64,000 nucleotides of DNA. It comes from Limnochordaceae bacterium. GTDB taxonomy: Bacteria; Bacillota; Limnochordia; Limnochordales; Geochordaceae. The notes under the pieces were generated by a model that saw only the letters and a list, made by a program, of their open reading frames with translations, was not told the origin of the DNA and searched no databases. A program made the translations under genes and the position numbers. The stretch lies in the NCBI GenBank assembly GCA_014896295.1, contig JADBKR010000007.1, forward strand, positions 248,001 to 312,000, in the 5' to 3' direction. Below are positions 26,652 to 35,669 of this stretch, piece by piece (positions within the stretch are counted from its first letter, which is position 1; each line of letters opens with the position of its first letter).

Positions 26652-28157
26652 CTACCGCCCCACCAACCCCGTCCGGTGGATTAGGGTGTCCAAAACCTCG
26701 TCCATGGCGGTCATGGCCCGGGCGGCCGCCCCGTAGGCGTGCTCGAACCGCACGAGATCGGCCATCTCCTCGTCGAGCGAGACCCCGGAGATCGACTCGC
26801 GCACGCCCTTGAGGTGATTCACCAGAAGCTCCTGGTTTTGGGTCATGGTCTGGGCTTCCTGGGTTGCGACACCGAGCCGGCCGACCATGGCGCCCAGGTA
26901 GTCCATGGGGCTCACGTCACCGAGCCCCGTGATAGGCTGCGACTTCAGCGCCGCCAACAGTAAGGCGTTGCCGTTGTCGCCAGGGACGCCATCTTGCGAT
27001 GCAGAGGCAGCAATGCCTTGAGCAGTGAGACCGTCGTCCAAGCCTATCGTCGGCGCGTACCAGTCCGGCGGGTTATTCGTCGGCGTGGCTGTGAAGAACG
27101 GGCCGGCCGGTTGTCCGTCGAGGTCCCAACCCTTCGTGTGCTGGTCATTGAACGCTGCAACAAATTCCCGTGCCCATCGATCGAACGTGGCCATTAATGT
27201 GGGTAGATACCCTCCGGTAGTGGGCGCCTCCGGGCTTGCCCCCCGAGTACCGCGCATCTCCAGCAGGGCCCCGATCTCGCCGCCCGTGGGGGTTACCTGC
27301 AGGCCTGAACTCAGGTCCTCCCAGAAGATCTGCCGGTTGAACTGCCCACCAGGGGTATCGGGCCCCATCACCAGCTTGTGGAACACGTCCCCGTCGACCA
27401 GCGACAGGCCGCCGATGCTGACCGCCACCTGTTCGCCGCTCACCGAGTCGTCCGCCGGCGGGCGGATGACGACCTGCACCGGGGCCAGGCGCGACATCTC
27501 CTCCAGGATGGCGTCGCGCTCGTCCATCAGGTCGTTGGGGTGCTGCCCGCTGGCGCTCACCTGGCCGATCTGGCGGTTGAGCTGGGCGAGCCGCTCCGAG
27601 AGGCTGTTGAGCCGATCCACTTTGAGCCCGATGGAGTAATCGAGGTTGCCCCGCAGCGCCTCCAGCTCCCGGTAGACCCCGGCGATGCTGTCGGCCAGCA
27701 CCCGCCCGCGCTGCAGCACGACCTCGCGTACCGCGACGCTCTCCGGGTGCAGGCTCAGCTCCTGCAGCGACTCCCAAAACCGGTCGAACGCGACCCGCAC
27801 CCCGTTTTCGGACGGCTCGTTGAACAGCTTCTCGACCTGCTCGAGCACGTCCTGGCGCACCTGCCACCGGCCGGCGAGCTGGTTTTGCGCGCGGATGCGC
27901 CCGTCCAGGAAGGCGTCTCGCAGCCTCACGATCTCCTGCACCCAGACGCCGGTGCCGACCTGACCGGCGACCCCTGCCGGCATCATGCCGGGGGGCGCGT
28001 ACGGGGCGGTCGCCACCATCTCCGCCCGCTGCCGGGAGTAGGCCGGATTGTTGGCGTTGGCGATGTTGTGGGAGGCGACGTCCATGGCCCGCTGCTGCGA
28101 AAAGAGGGCACGCCGGGCCAGCTCGATGCCGAAAAAGGTACTGCGCACGCCGCTCAA
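26652..28157 (-). CDS. flgK: Flagellar hook-associated protein FlgK
   Basis: A 501-residue exported hook-filament junction protein. The N-terminal signature [24 protein letters not shown] is split here as [15 protein letters not shown] and [17 protein letters not shown] (residues 9-43). The C-terminal ending [21 protein letters not shown] and [10 protein letters not shown] is also diagnostic. The start overlaps flgN by 4 bases (ATGA). It belongs to the flgM-flgN-flgK-flgL order conserved in Bacillus, here with csrA inserted between flgK and flgL. Confidence 0.95.
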   Translation of the reverse strand: MSGVRSTFFGIELARRALFSQQRAMDVASHNIANANNPAYSRQRAEMVATAPYAPPGMMPAGVAGQVGTGVWVQEIVRLRDAFLDGRIRAQNQLAGRWQVRQDVLEQVEKLFNEPSENGVRVAFDRFWESLQELSLHPESVAVREVVLQRGRVLADSIAGVYRELEALRGNLDYSIGLKVDRLNSLSERLAQLNRQIGQVSASGQHPNDLMDERDAILEEMSRLAPVQVVIRPPADDSVSGEQVAVSIGGLSLVDGDVFHKLVMGPDTPGGQFNRQIFWEDLSSGLQVTPTGGEIGALLEMRGTRGASPEAPTTGGYLPTLMATFDRWAREFVAAFNDQHTKGWDLDGQPAGPFFTATPTNNPPDWYAPTIGLDDGLTAQGIAASASQDGVPGDNGNALLLAALKSQPITGLGDVSPMDYLGAMVGRLGVATQEAQTMTQNQELLVNHLKGVRESISGVSLDEEMADLVRFEHAYGAAARAMTAMDEVLDTLIHRTGLVGR

Positions 28158-28591
28158 ACCCTCCGATCCACGGATCTGGGGCCGGCTCCTGACCGTGCGG
28201 CCTCGCCGAGTGCGCCCGCCCGCTCGCCGGGCGGCGCGTACACGACCCCGTCCGTCGTCGAGCCGGCCGTCATGAGGTGCAGGAGCTCGAGCGCGGTGCG
28301 ATGGGCGTGCTCGAGGAGCATGCGGTTTTGCCGATGCAGGCGCAGCACGGCTTCGACCCGGGCCTTGAGTTCACTGGCCGGCCGCTCGACGGCTCCGCCG
28401 TCCTCGCCGCCCGCCGCCGCACCCGCCGGCCGCTCCTGGCCCAGAGCCCGGAGCTCCTGAGCCAGGGCCTGCTCCTGGGCGATGGCCTCGCCGAGTGCCC
28501 CAACGTCGCCGGCAACGACGAGCCCGCGCACCCGCTCCTCCAGGGACTGCAGGGCGTCCAGCAACCGGAGCGCCTGGCCTTGCCACTCCAC
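28154..28591 (-). CDS. flgN: FlgN-like flagellar export chaperone
   Basis: A 145-residue helical cytoplasmic protein. The N-terminal ALRLLDALQSLEERVRGLVV and the mid LKARVEAVLRLHRQNRMLLE helix are consistent with FlgN, the chaperone of FlgK and FlgL. Sequence conservation is low in this family, so position carries much weight: it lies between flgM and flgK with a stop-start overlap to flgK. A GTG start at 28591 follows GGTGAGG. The C-terminal 30 residues are Gly/Ala-rich and probably disordered. Confidence 0.82.
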   Translation of the reverse strand: MEWQGQALRLLDALQSLEERVRGLVVAGDVGALGEAIAQEQALAQELRALGQERPAGAAAGGEDGGAVERPASELKARVEAVLRLHRQNRMLLEHAHRTALELLHLMTAGSTTDGVVYAPPGERAGALGEAARSGAGPRSVDRRV

Positions 28592-28625
28592 TCGACCTCA
28601 CCTGCCCCTCCTGAGCCCCGGAAGG

Positions 28626-28916
28626 CTAGCGGGCGTGCGGCCGCAGCACCCGCGCCAGCCGGCGCGCGATCTCCGCCGCCGAAGGGTGATACTGTCCCTG
28701 CTCGATCTCCTTGCGCAACCGGGCGACGAGCCCTTCTCTCACGTCGGGTGCCTCGTCGATGCGCCGGCGCGCCGCCACGATCTCCTGGCCCGCCGTCGAG
28801 AGGGCCACCTCATCCGAGGCAGAGGGGGCCTCCTGTGGCCGCCTCGCGGCGGCAGGTCGGCTCGGCCCGACGGGCGCCGGCCGGCCGATTGGCGAGATAT
28901 CCTTGGGCGGCTCCAT
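28626..28916 (-). CDS. flgM: Anti-sigma-D factor FlgM
   Basis: A 96-residue negative regulator that binds flagellar sigma factor until the hook is finished and FlgM is exported. The C-terminal half is the FlgM domain: VALSTAGQEIVAARRRIDEAPDVRE with a break, then LRKEIEQGQYHPSAAEIARRL. The N-terminal 35 residues are Pro/Ala-rich and disordered-looking, as expected for export. ATG at 28916 follows GGAGGTGATGGC. It is the first gene after the sigma-D-like promoter at 29004-29031, so a feedback loop on its own sigma factor is likely. Confidence 0.9.
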   Translation of the reverse strand: MEPPKDISPIGRPAPVGPSRPAAARRPQEAPSASDEVALSTAGQEIVAARRRIDEAPDVREGLVARLRKEIEQGQYHPSAAEIARRLARVLRPHAR

Positions 28917-29003
28917 GGGCCGCCATCACCTCCGAACCCCGATCGATCCAAAAACCCCGCTTCCCGTCGCTCGCGACTGCAGCGGGCCGCAAGTCCACCC
29001 TAA

Positions 29004-29031
29004 TACTCGGCAACGCCGCACACCTGCTTGA
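29004..29031 (-). promoter_or_regulatory. Sigma-D (FliA)-type promoter upstream of flgM
   Basis: On the minus strand TCAA (plus 29028-29031), a 16-base spacer and GCCGAGTA (29004-29011). It lies just past the yvyF-like stop and about 90 bases upstream of flgM. Same spacing as the flaG promoter. In Bacillus the flgM operon also has a sigma-D promoter. Confidence 0.5.
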
Positions 29032-29033
29032 GG

Positions 29034-29483
29034 TTACGTGAACCGCCGCCGCACGTCGTCGGCCGTGTGCACCTTGGGCGGCCTGCGGCTCTTCGGCTCG
29101 GCAGGCCGGGGCGCTCGCGGCTCCACCGGGGCCCGCGGCTCCGGCTCCTTCTGGACGGCCTGGCGCAGCGACTGCCTGATCTCGCTCAGGCACTTGGGGC
29201 AAAACCGCCCCGTGTCGATGGGCGCCCCACAGCGTTCGCACCGCAGCGCGCCCTCGAGCTGCTCGAGCGTCATGCGCAGCCGCCCCGAACGCACCCAGCG
29301 GTAGATCTCCCGCACCTCCACCTGCGTCTGCAAGCTGACCTCCGCTACCATGGCGGCGGGATGATCGGCGAGGTACGCGCGCACGCGCTCGAACTCTTCC
29401 TCTTCCCGGCTCGTACAGGCCGGACACACCACGTCCACTCCCGTGAACACTCGGCCACAGCGCTCGCAGTTACGGATGCCCAC
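29034..29483 (-). CDS. YvyF-like flagellar operon zinc-finger protein
   Basis: A 149-residue protein resembling Bacillus YvyF (the TIGR03826 flagellar operon family). It has two pairs of CxxC motifs for zinc: CERCGRVF with CPACTSRE in the first 26 residues, and CERCGAPID with CPKCLSEI near residues 80-105. A MerR/LysM-like helical segment (VREIYRWVRSGRLR) lies between, and a basic Pro-rich tail follows. The start overlaps comFC by 14 bases. Encoded exactly where yvyF is in Bacillus, between comFC and flgM. A regulatory role is inferred from context; no biochemical function is known to me. Confidence 0.85.
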   Translation of the reverse strand: MGIRNCERCGRVFTGVDVVCPACTSREEEEFERVRAYLADHPAAMVAEVSLQTQVEVREIYRWVRSGRLRMTLEQLEGALRCERCGAPIDTGRFCPKCLSEIRQSLRQAVQKEPEPRAPVEPRAPRPAEPKSRRPPKVHTADDVRRRFT

Positions 29484-30262
29484 GGCCGTCTCCCCCCTCC
29501 GGCCCCCCGTCGGCCAGGTCGAGGTCCGTCAGCCCCACCGCCGCCACCAACCCCAGCACTTCCCGGGCCCCCGCCCGCAACAAGGCCCTCGACGCGGCGT
29601 CCAGGGTCGCGCCCGTCGTGTAGACGTCGTCCACGACGACCAGGGTGAGGCCCTCGACGAGCGCCGGCTCCCAGGCCACGAAGGCGCCCCGCATGCTGCG
29701 ACGCCGGGCGACGGCCTGCCGCAAGCTCTGGGTGCCGCCGGGCTCCCGGGTCCTCGCCAGCGCCTCCACCACGGGCACGCCGGTCCTCTCCCTTACCTGT
29801 ATCGCCAGTTCGAGGGCCTGGTTGTACCCCCGCCGCTCGAGCCGGCGTGGGTGCAACGGGACGGGCACCAGGGCGTGGGCCCGTTCCCGGATGCCCCAGC
29901 GCATGGCCGTCCCGGCCATCCACCAGCCGAGCGGGCGGGCCAGCTCGCGCCGCCCGTAGAACTTGAACTGCAGGATCAGTTCCTTCCAGATCCCGTCGTA
30001 GACGGCCACCGCCCGGCTAAACGCAAACGGCACCGGCCGGCGGGAGCAGTCGGCGCAGGGCCCGTCCCTGCCGTGCAGGGGCTTGCCGCAGCGGGGGCAG
30101 ACCTCCCCCTGGACCCACACTATCCGATCCTGGCAGGCCAGGCACAGGCCGGGCTCCTGCTCTCGTCGGTACTGAAGGGGGCGGCCGCAAAAGAGGCACC
30201 CCGGGACTCGATAGCTCCATGGCCTCGTAGAGCGAGCGCAGCCACCGCCGCACGGCGTTCAT
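29470..30262 (-). CDS. comFC: Late competence protein ComFC (phosphoribosyltransferase-like), frameshifted
   Basis: Cytoplasmic competence protein of the ComF family, needed for DNA uptake in transformable bacteria. The N-terminus starts at ATG 30262 (MNAVRRWLRSLYEAMEL) and then the sequence switches frame at the C run 30199-30202 to GCLFCGRPL, a second cysteine pair, VCPRCGKPL and CADCSRRP. These are the zinc-ribbon cysteines expected in ComFC. The phosphoribosyltransferase domain follows with LVPVPLHPRRLERRGYN and the PRPP loop VVVDDVYTTGATLD. A single extra G explains the shift. A GTG at 30120 opens the downstream frame alone but would lose the zinc ribbon. Followed by the yvyF-like gene with overlap. 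Confidence 0.85.
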
Positions 30263-30572
30263 CGTCGCCCCCGGGGCTTCTTTGGTCGCTCGCCGCGCTC
30301 CGGGTGCGCCGGGGTCGAAGGAATTCGAGTCGTCTCGACGAATGAGCGAAAGCGTGGCGGGCGCCCGGGCCCACACGGCAGGGACGGGACCAACGGCTTT
30401 CTACGAGTCGCCCTGGAAGCGCACCATCGTACCCGGCGAGCTTCACACCTCCTACCCGTTCTTCGCAGCACCGAGCGACGACGCGCACACCTCCAGCGCC
30501 GGCACCCCACGACACGGGCAAGACCTGGACGGGCCCGGGCGCTCGCACGGTTGGGCAGGCCGCCGGCCCGCC
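30263..30572. other. 310-base interval without a supported gene
   Basis: Between comFC and the cysteine synthase. I see no promoter, hairpin with a U tract or convincing coding frame. A minus-strand open frame runs from about 30548 with a GGAGGTG site, but its product has no pattern and merges into comFC out of frame. Confidence 0.5.
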
Positions 30573-31499
30573 TCAGGCGTCGCGCCAGATGGCCGTGCTC
30601 AGGTAGCGGCTCCCGCTGTCGGGCAAGACGGTCACGACGACGCCGCGGCTGAGGCCGGAGGCGACCCGCAGCGCTGCCACGACCGCCGCTCCTCCCGATC
30701 CGCCGGCCAGGATCCCCTCCTCCCGGGCCAGCCGGTGGACCATCCGGTAGCCCTCCTCGGTCGGGATCTCCATCCGGCCGTCCAGGCGCAAAGGGTCGAA
30801 GATGGCCGGCACCTCGGAGGCGTCCATGCGCTTGAGCCCCTCGAGCCCGTGCAAAGTCTCCAGCGGCTCCACCCCGATGACCTGGATGGAAGGGTTGCGG
30901 GCCTTGAGGTACTGGCCGACCCCCATGACGGTGCCGCTCGTACCGATGCCGGCCACGAAGTGGGTGACGGTGCCCGCGGTCTGCTCCCAGATCTCGGGCC
31001 CCGTGGTCTCGACGTGGGCACGTACGTTGGCGGCGTTGCTGTACTGATCGGCGAGCCAGTAGCGCTCCGGCTCCTCCTGGGCTAGCTGCCGGGCGACGTG
31101 GCGCGCCCCCTCGGTCCCCTCCAGGGGATCGGTCAGGATGATTTCGGCTCCGTAGGCCTTCAGCGTGCGCTGCCGCTCCAACGAGGCGTTGGACGGCATG
31201 CAGACGGTGACCCCCAGGCCGAGCGCGGCGCCGATCATGGCGTAGGCGATCCCCGTGTTGCCCGACGTCGCATCCAGGATGCGCCTCCCGCCCTGGAGCA
31301 GGCCGCGCTCCACCGCGTCGCCGACGATGTAGAGCGCCGGGCGATCCTTCACGGATCCGCCGGGGTTGAACCCCTCGACCTTCACGTACACCGCCACCGG
31401 CGCATCTTCCGGCCATACCCGCCGCAGGCGGACGAGCGGCGTGCCCCCGATGAGGTCGAGCCACGGGTGGCCGGCGAAAGGACGCCTTGCTGGCATCAT
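30573..31499 (-). CDS. Cysteine synthase (O-acetylserine sulfhydrylase, CysK/CysM family)
   Basis: A 308-residue PLP enzyme forming cysteine from an activated serine. The PLP lysine is in FNPGGSVKDRPAL (about residues 45-57), the substrate loop TSGNTGIAYAMIG near residue 80, and the PLP-phosphate glycine loop AGIGTSGTVMGVG near residue 180. The late motif is GGSGGAAVVAA. LEGFNP-type wording (KVEGFNPGGS) and lack of long inserts fit either CysM or CysK. Start ATG pair at 31496-31499, 39 bases after comFA. It lies between comFA and comFC, which are adjacent or nearly so in Bacillus. Confidence 0.92.
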   Translation of the reverse strand: MMPARRPFAGHPWLDLIGGTPLVRLRRVWPEDAPVAVYVKVEGFNPGGSVKDRPALYIVGDAVERGLLQGGRRILDATSGNTGIAYAMIGAALGLGVTVCMPSNASLERQRTLKAYGAEIILTDPLEGTEGARHVARQLAQEEPERYWLADQYSNAANVRAHVETTGPEIWEQTAGTVTHFVAGIGTSGTVMGVGQYLKARNPSIQVIGVEPLETLHGLEGLKRMDASEVPAIFDPLRLDGRMEIPTEEGYRMVHRLAREEGILAGGSGGAAVVAALRVASGLSRGVVVTVLPDSGSRYLSTAIWRDA

Positions 31500-31538
31500 A
31501 GGCTGGGCGCAGGCTCCACTCGAAGTCTGGCTGACGCA

Positions 31539-33515
31539 TTATACCATGCCCCCGCCGCAAAGCAGGCCCTCCCGGCGAGCCTGCCGGTTCATGGAACGGA
31601 TGTGCTCGACGGCCTGGCGCATCGCGGCCGTGCGGCGCGCCGCGACGAACAGCACGCGCCCTTCCGGCCGCTCGACGCTGCGCCCTGCCCGGCCCGCCAT
31701 CTGCACCAGCGCCGCCTCGTCGAAGATGGCCTCGTAGTCGGCAAAGGCCACGAGCACGTCGAGCCCGGAGAAGGTCAGGCCCCGTTCGAGGAGAGTGCTC
31801 GCCACGAGGACCCCGTCCCGAGAGGTCGAGAAGGCATCGAGCACCGCCTGACGCCTTGGGTGGCGGCTATGGCATGCGGGTGCGCCCAGGGCGGCCGCGA
31901 CCGCCTCGACGTGGCGGATCGTGGGGCAAAAGACCAACAGCCGCGTGGCCGGTCTGCGTGCCTCCATCCACCGGCGCACGGGGGCGGGCACCCGGGATGC
32001 ATCCTGGGGCGCCTGCTGCCAGCGCGCCACGTCGCGCCCGGCGTATACGCTCGGCTCCGGGAGCGGGTACCCGTGGTGGCGGGCGGCGATGGTCACGACC
32101 TCCCAGTGTCCGGCCCGTACCCTGTCTCGGGTGCGGCGGTCGGGAGTGGCCGACATCCAGACCGTATACCCTTTCGGATGGGTCGCCCGGTCGACCGCCA
32201 GGTGGAGCATGTCGGACCCGGCGTAAGGAAACGCGTCCACCTCGTCCAGCACCACCAGGGAAAAGGCCTGGTAGAAGCGCAGCGCCTGGTGCGTGGTGGC
32301 CACCACGAGCCGGCAGCCGGGGGTCAGCGACGTCGCCGGGGTCGCTGCCGCATGCCCGCCCGCAAGGCCGTCGCGATCCGAATCCGGCCGGCAACGCCCG
32401 ACGAGCAAGGCAAAGCCCTCCCCGCCGAATGCCTCCCATGCCCGGCGGGCGATGTCGACGGCGACCTCACGGCGCGGCGCCGCGAAGAGCACCGCCCCTC
32501 CCATCTCCAGCGCGACCTGCACCGCGCCGAACGCCACCTCGGTCTTGCCGGCGCCCGTCACCGCCCAGACCAGGCACCCCCTCGGCCCTGCCCCGGACCC
32601 GTCCTCCGAAGCCCCGGGTTGCCCCACTCCCGTTGCCAGGCTGCTCAAACCCCGGCGGACGGCCCCCGTGAGCCTCTCGGCGGCTCGGGCTTGAGCCGCC
32701 GAGAGCGCATGCGGGAGGGCGAGCGGAACGGCCGGAGCTCCTGCTCCGCCGGGCACGAGAGGTCCCGGGATCAGGTAGAGGGGCTCGCAGCCCCGGGCCA
32801 CTCCCATCCCCGCGCAACGGCTGCACCTCGGGCAGAAGGGGGATCCGCAGGCGCCGCACATCTCGGGGTAGATCCCCTCGGCCGAGCCGCAGCGCCGGCA
32901 GGTGGCCCCACCGCGTCCATCGAGCTCCACGGCCGCCACCCTGCGAGCCCTCCCCATGGCCACCAGGGTCTCCATCCCCATTAGCGTTTCGCCCGGCGTC
33001 AGGCCGGTGGCCCTGGCTGCCCGCACCACCTCGGTCCCCAGGAGGCAACGGCCCCGTACCAGCAGCTCCAGCAACTCCGCCCAGCCCTGCGCCTCCCTCG
33101 CCACGTCCTGCGAGAGGTCCCAGGGCCCCGCCCCCGTGTCTTGCCCGGCCGCCGCCGGCTCCGGCAGGCAGAGCCCGGCAGCCGGGAGGCCCATGGCCTC
33201 GAGCTGGTCCATGAGGTAGCTCCGCAGGCGCCGCCAGCGCCACCGGCCCAACCAGCGGGGGCGATGGGGCCCGTGCAGGCTCCAGGCCGCCAGTACGGCC
33301 TGGACCCATCGGGCCGCGTAAAGCGGCAGCCCGCCAGCAGCCGGCCACGCTAGCATCTCTAACCTCTCGCCCACGCCCGCAGGCACGGCGGCCGGCACGA
33401 CGAGGGGCATCAGCCCCGCTCCGTCGCCGGCCCACGCGACCCGGTAGCGCAACGGCACCGGACGGCACCTCCCGGTGGCGGGCTCCGTTAGCCCTACTAG
33501 CGTCCAGCCTACCAT
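31539..33515 (-). CDS. comFA: ComFA-like competence DNA helicase
   Basis: Membrane-associated or cytosolic DEAD-box-type translocase that helps pull single-stranded DNA in during transformation. The 658-residue protein has a variable N-terminal 210 residues, a four-cysteine zinc finger (CRRCGSAEG, then CGACGSPFCPRC, about residues 215-240) and a helicase core. The core shows Walker A AVTGAGKTE, DEVD in LVVLDEVDAFPY, MSATP, then the C-terminal motifs STLLERGLTF and QMAGRAGRS. These are the ComFA hallmarks. The N-terminus is longer than in Bacillus. The ATG at 33515 is the first in the frame. Presence with comFC suggests competence, but no comE or type IV pilus genes are in the window. Confidence 0.88.
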   Translation of the reverse strand: MVGWTLVGLTEPATGRCRPVPLRYRVAWAGDGAGLMPLVVPAAVPAGVGERLEMLAWPAAGGLPLYAARWVQAVLAAWSLHGPHRPRWLGRWRWRRLRSYLMDQLEAMGLPAAGLCLPEPAAAGQDTGAGPWDLSQDVAREAQGWAELLELLVRGRCLLGTEVVRAARATGLTPGETLMGMETLVAMGRARRVAAVELDGRGGATCRRCGSAEGIYPEMCGACGSPFCPRCSRCAGMGVARGCEPLYLIPGPLVPGGAGAPAVPLALPHALSAAQARAAERLTGAVRRGLSSLATGVGQPGASEDGSGAGPRGCLVWAVTGAGKTEVAFGAVQVALEMGGAVLFAAPRREVAVDIARRAWEAFGGEGFALLVGRCRPDSDRDGLAGGHAAATPATSLTPGCRLVVATTHQALRFYQAFSLVVLDEVDAFPYAGSDMLHLAVDRATHPKGYTVWMSATPDRRTRDRVRAGHWEVVTIAARHHGYPLPEPSVYAGRDVARWQQAPQDASRVPAPVRRWMEARRPATRLLVFCPTIRHVEAVAAALGAPACHSRHPRRQAVLDAFSTSRDGVLVASTLLERGLTFSGLDVLVAFADYEAIFDEAALVQMAGRAGRSVERPEGRVLFVAARRTAAMRQAVEHIRSMNRQARREGLLCGGGMV

Positions 33516-33561
33516 AAAAGCGGCTTCCTGCCAAGCCGCTGCGGCTCTCCCATCCCGGTGC

Positions 33562-34266
33562 TCAGCGAGGCCCTTGCGGCCGCTCGAGGGGTACGGCCTC
33601 GATCGCCTGGCGCAGCTTGACGACGTGGCCGGCCGGCACGAACCCCCGCACCACCACGTTGGCGTACACCTGCGCGCGCGGCCCGATCAAGGCTCCGGGG
33701 CTCGTGACCGCGTTGCAGCCGATGGCCACTCCGTCGCCCACGACGGCCCCCAGCTTGCGCATCCCCGTGGGGATCCGCTCGCCGCCGGGGCCACGCACGA
33801 CCACTTCGGTGCCGTCGTTCTTGAGGTTGGAGAGCTTGGTGCCGGCGCCGAGGTTAGCCCGCCGGCCGAGGATGGAGTCTCCCACGTAGTTGAAGTGCGG
33901 CGCCTGCGCCCCGTCGAGCAGGATGGATCCCTTCACCTCCGTGGCGTGCCCGACCACGCACCCTGCGCCGACCACGACGTACTCCCGGATGTAGGCGCCC
34001 TGCCGGATCACGCTGCCGGGCCCGATGATCGCAGGCCCCTTGATCATCGCCCCGGGCTCCACCACCGCGCCGTCACCCAGCCAGACCTCATCGGACACGA
34101 ACGCACCCGGCATCACCGTGCCGCCCAGGGAAGGCTCCAGGCGAGCATCGACATATTCGCGCAGCCGCGCGAGCGCCTCCCAGACCCGCTCGACCCCGTC
34201 GAACAGCGCGCGGTGCTCGAAGCCGTCGAGCTGGAAGAAGTACTCGGGCCGCCACCACTCTCCCAC
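33562..34266 (-). CDS. Left-handed beta-helix (hexapeptide repeat) protein, GlmU-C-like
   Basis: A 234-residue protein with about eight hexapeptide repeats (VMPGAFVSDEVWLGDGAVVE, then GPAIIGPGSVIRQG and AYIREYVVVGAGCVVG), giving a left-handed beta-helix as in sugar-nucleotide acyltransferases. The mid region HFNYVGDSILGRRANLGAGTK matches the active-site part of GlmU C-terminal and related acetyltransferase-like domains, including HFNYVGDS. A helical segment (about residues 1-45) precedes it and there is no uridylyltransferase domain. Likely an acetyltransferase or regulatory homologue in cell-envelope sugar metabolism. It lies 69 bases after the oxidoreductase gene on the same strand. Confidence 0.75.
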   Translation of the reverse strand: MGEWWRPEYFFQLDGFEHRALFDGVERVWEALARLREYVDARLEPSLGGTVMPGAFVSDEVWLGDGAVVEPGAMIKGPAIIGPGSVIRQGAYIREYVVVGAGCVVGHATEVKGSILLDGAQAPHFNYVGDSILGRRANLGAGTKLSNLKNDGTEVVVRGPGGERIPTGMRKLGAVVGDGVAIGCNAVTSPGALIGPRAQVYANVVVRGFVPAGHVVKLRQAIEAVPLERPQGPR

Positions 34267-34335
34267 GTGCCATCCCTACCGCTGACGCCGGCGCACGCCC
34301 CAGATCCCCGCCGCTGGCCAGGAGACGCTGCGGGT

Positions 34336-35452
34336 TCACTTGGCGCTCCGGGCCGGCAGCGTCATCTCGTCGAACATCACGGTGCGCCCGGTCTGCCCTG
34401 ACTCCAGCACCGCCATGGCCACCTGCAGGGCGGCCACGGCCTCGCGCCCCCCCACGGCAGTGGGCCGGTCCTCCCGCACCGCCTGGACGAAGGCGATCAG
34501 CTCTTCCTCGACCATATCGTTACGCTGGTACACCACGGGCTGCGCCTCGGCCTGCCCCGGCCGCACTGAGCCACAGGTACCCGAGATTGCCGGGATCGGC
34601 ACCGTTGGCATGCCCGCCGTTTTCCTTGCGATGGTCGTGGTCGACGAAGACGGCGGCATCGGAGATCTTCTCCTGCTGGCGAGGTCGCATGCTCAGCGCG
34701 CCCTCCGGCCCCAACACCTCGTGCAGCTCGTCCACCTTGACCCCGGGCGGAAGTCCCCAGCTCCACATGAGCTGGAGCTCGTCGCCGCTCACGAAGCGCA
34801 CGCTCACGATCCCGGTGTCCGGCGCCGTGCGGCCCGGGCGCATGATACGGGTGGCAGCCTGGACGCTCTCCACCTCGCCGAACAAGAACCGGCCGAAGTC
34901 GTACCAGTGGATGGCCCCGTCCACGAACGGGCCTCCACCCAGCTCCCGGTCGAAAAACCACGGCTGCGGAGCCCCCGAGGTACCCGTGGCATGCCGCCAG
35001 ACGACGGGCCGCCCGAGTGCTCCCGAACGGATGACCTCCGCGGCGGCCAGCCACCCGTTGTCGAACCGGCGGCAAAAGCCGACCTGCAGCTTGACGCCGG
35101 CATCCTCGCAAGCCCTGGCGGCCCGCTCCGCGTCTTCTGCCCGCAAGGCCAGGGGCTTTTCGCAAAAGACGTGGCGCCCGTGCCGGGCGGCCCCCTCCAC
35201 GGCCTGCGCGTGGAGGAAGGTCGGCAGGCAGACGTCCACCACGTCGACGCCCGGCCACGCCAGGGCCTCCCGGAAGTCGGCCGTAAAAGAAGGAACCCCG
35301 AACCTGAAAGCGGTTTGCCGGGCTCGGGGTTCGTCGATGTCGGCCACCACCAGTACCCGTACGTCAGGGAGCCGGTTGAGCACTTCCAGGTGGCGCTGCC
35401 CGAAGCGTCCGCAACCCAGAAGCGCCACGGTTACTTCTTTCGAAGCCTGCAT
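34336..35452 (-). CDS. Gfo/Idh/MocA-family oxidoreductase, frameshifted
   Basis: NAD(P)-dependent sugar or inositol dehydrogenase, about 371 residues if repaired. Rossmann motif VALLGCGRFGQRHL (about residues 9-22), then the CEKPLAL motif that supplies the catalytic lysine, and a C-terminal mixed sheet (DGAIHWYDFGRFLFG). Near 34540-34575 the long frame turns into a run ending at 34520, while another frame continues with VVYQRNDMVEEELIAFVQAV and the family-typical end. This places one indel there. ATG at 35452 (MQASKEVTVALLG) follows AGGAGATACGAAGAG and replaces a longer open start. Substrate unknown; pairing with the beta-helix protein hints at sugar-nucleotide chemistry. Confidence 0.82.
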
Positions 35453-35669
35453 CTCTTCGTATCTCCTCTTGCGGCCGGCGGCGGCGCGACCCGGCGGCGG
35501 CCCACGACGGTGCCCCGGCACTGGTTGTCAGGATACTCCCTCAGCTCATACATCGGAAGGCCGACCGGCACGAAACAGCCCCGTTCGCCTCGGTGACGAC
35601 GGTTCGCCGGTAGACGAGACAATCCTGCACGATGGCTCCAGGAGCTAAGGTCGGCCGCCCCGGCCCCCC

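Noticed and set aside
35453-35669. Small open frame starting MYELREYPDNQ upstream of the oxidoreductase
   Set aside because: No clear ribosome binding site, Arg/Pro-rich end overlapping the next start, and no pattern. The 217-base interval shows no firm promoter either.
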